A stretch of 7,121 nt of DNA, from NCBI GenBank assembly GCA_903897985.1, contig CAIUDS010000162.1, forward strand, positions 1 through 7,121. The letters run 5' to 3'. The notes under the pieces were generated by a model. That model was given only the letters and a program-made list of their open reading frames with translations. It did no database searches and had not been told where the DNA came from. This DNA is from an uncultured delta proteobacterium (GTDB lineage Bacteria; RBG-13-61-14; DRUE01). The stretch's first letter is position 1. Every line of letters starts with the position of its first letter. Shown piece by piece: positions 6,563 to 7,121 of this stretch. The translations under genes and the position numbers were made by a program.

Positions 6563-7121
6563 TTAGATCCGGTCCGCAATTCCTTTCCGGAGCCGCGCAA
6601 AAGTCCAACCGCCGATCACGAGGCTTAAACAGGCCGCGCCGGCCAGATAGAGAGTCGAGCGCAGGTCCGGGAAGCCCCCTTCCAAGAGCAGCCGGCGGTA
6701 GGCCTCGACCAGGTGCGCGAGCGGGTTCAACCAGATCACCGCGGCGAATTTTTCCGGCACCAGGTTTGCCGGATAAAAAATCGGGGTTCCATACATCCAG
6801 ACCATAAGCAGGACCGGGACCAGTTGGATGATGTCCCTCACCCAGACGCCGAGGGCGGATAAAAAGTATGCGAGTCCCAGCCCGAGGCCGAGTTGGAGGA
6901 TCATCCATATGGGAAGGAACAAAAGGTTGGGGAGATAAATTTTGCCTTTGCTTCCGGCCCAGATGATGAGGATGAGGAACCCGATGAGTTGTCCGAGAAA
7001 TCCGCTGAGCACGGGCACCGCGGGCAATATGTGAACGGGAAATTTGACGCGGCTGACCAGGTTGCGGTTTTCCAGCAGATAGCTCCCGGACCTGACCACG
7101 CCTTCCTGAAAACCGAGCCAG
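6563..7121 (-). CDS. wzm: ABC-2 type polysaccharide export permease, Wzm-like (5' end beyond window)
   Basis: The C-terminal 185 residues of an inner-membrane ABC-2 permease. The frame is open at 7121 and reads WLGFQEGVVRSGSYLLENRN, the conserved cytoplasmic stretch before the middle membrane segments, so the visible GTG at 7099 is internal and not the start. Hydrophobic segments lie at about window residues 31-55, 65-89, 97-115 and 155-172. VKFPVHILP, YGTPIFYPANLVP and NPLAHLVEAYRRLLLEG are hallmark stretches of Wzm/TagG-like exporters, and the tail GGWTFARLRKGIADRI is also typical. With the adjacent ATPase it would form the channel that moves the finished lipid-linked glycan to the periplasmic side. 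The start and first one or two membrane segments are missing. Confidence 0.92.
   Translation of the reverse strand, partial: WLGFQEGVVRSGSYLLENRNLVSRVKFPVHILPAVPVLSGFLGQLIGFLILIIWAGSKGKIYLPNLLFLPIWMILQLGLGLGLAYFLSALGVWVRDIIQLVPVLLMVWMYGTPIFYPANLVPEKFAAVIWLNPLAHLVEAYRRLLLEGGFPDLRSTLYLAGAACLSLVIGGWTFARLRKGIADRI

Noticed and set aside
6562..6600. A longer ATPase start at TTG 6600
   Set aside because: It would add 13 residues with no family similarity, overlapping the permease end, while ATG 6561 gives the usual Wzt N-terminus.
5956..6807. A 283-codon open frame on the plus strand
   Set aside because: It is antisense to the ATPase and permease genes, both recognisable by strong motifs; the plus-strand product shows no family features.

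Overview
The window is a continuously coding, GC-rich stretch of bacterial DNA. All seven genes lie on the minus strand, so transcription runs from position 7121 towards 1. Gene boundaries are overlaps, abutments or gaps of about 20 nt at most. No promoter, intrinsic terminator, RNA gene, mobile element, CRISPR array or tandem repeat is visible. It looks like the middle of one long operon whose first and last genes both run off the window. Three radical SAM enzymes of different architecture, plus a small cysteine-rich protein of the DUF6485 type, suggest an anaerobic bacterium, quite possibly an uncultured one. The phylum cannot be fixed from this sequence.

In transcription order: (1) the C-terminal part of an ABC-2 type polysaccharide export permease (Wzm-like, 7121-6563); (2) its ATPase (Wzt-like, 6561-5323), with a C-terminal beta-sandwich of the kind that recognises the glycan to be exported; (3) a radical SAM/SPASM protein (5326-4259); (4) a family 2, rhamnosyltransferase-like glycosyltransferase with an extra C-terminal domain (4258-2816); (5) a 64-residue protein with ten cysteines (2794-2600); (6) a B12-binding-domain radical SAM protein with its own extra C-terminal domain (2581-800); (7) the N-terminal 260 residues of a third radical SAM protein, started from a TTG codon (782-1, continuing beyond the window).

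Taken together this is best read as part of a cell-surface polysaccharide locus (O-antigen or a similar glycan). The glycosyltransferase would extend a lipid-linked chain on the cytoplasmic face. One or more radical SAM enzymes may modify a sugar, lipid or other component. The Wzm/Wzt pair would export the product across the inner membrane, with the Wzt C-terminal domain checking the chain or its end. The roles of the radical SAM enzymes are inferred only from location.

The most unusual observation is that the glycosyltransferase and the B12-type radical SAM protein, which are unrelated in their catalytic parts, appear to carry the same roughly 100-residue C-terminal beta-rich module. This suggests that both enzymes bind a common ligand, perhaps the nascent glycan.
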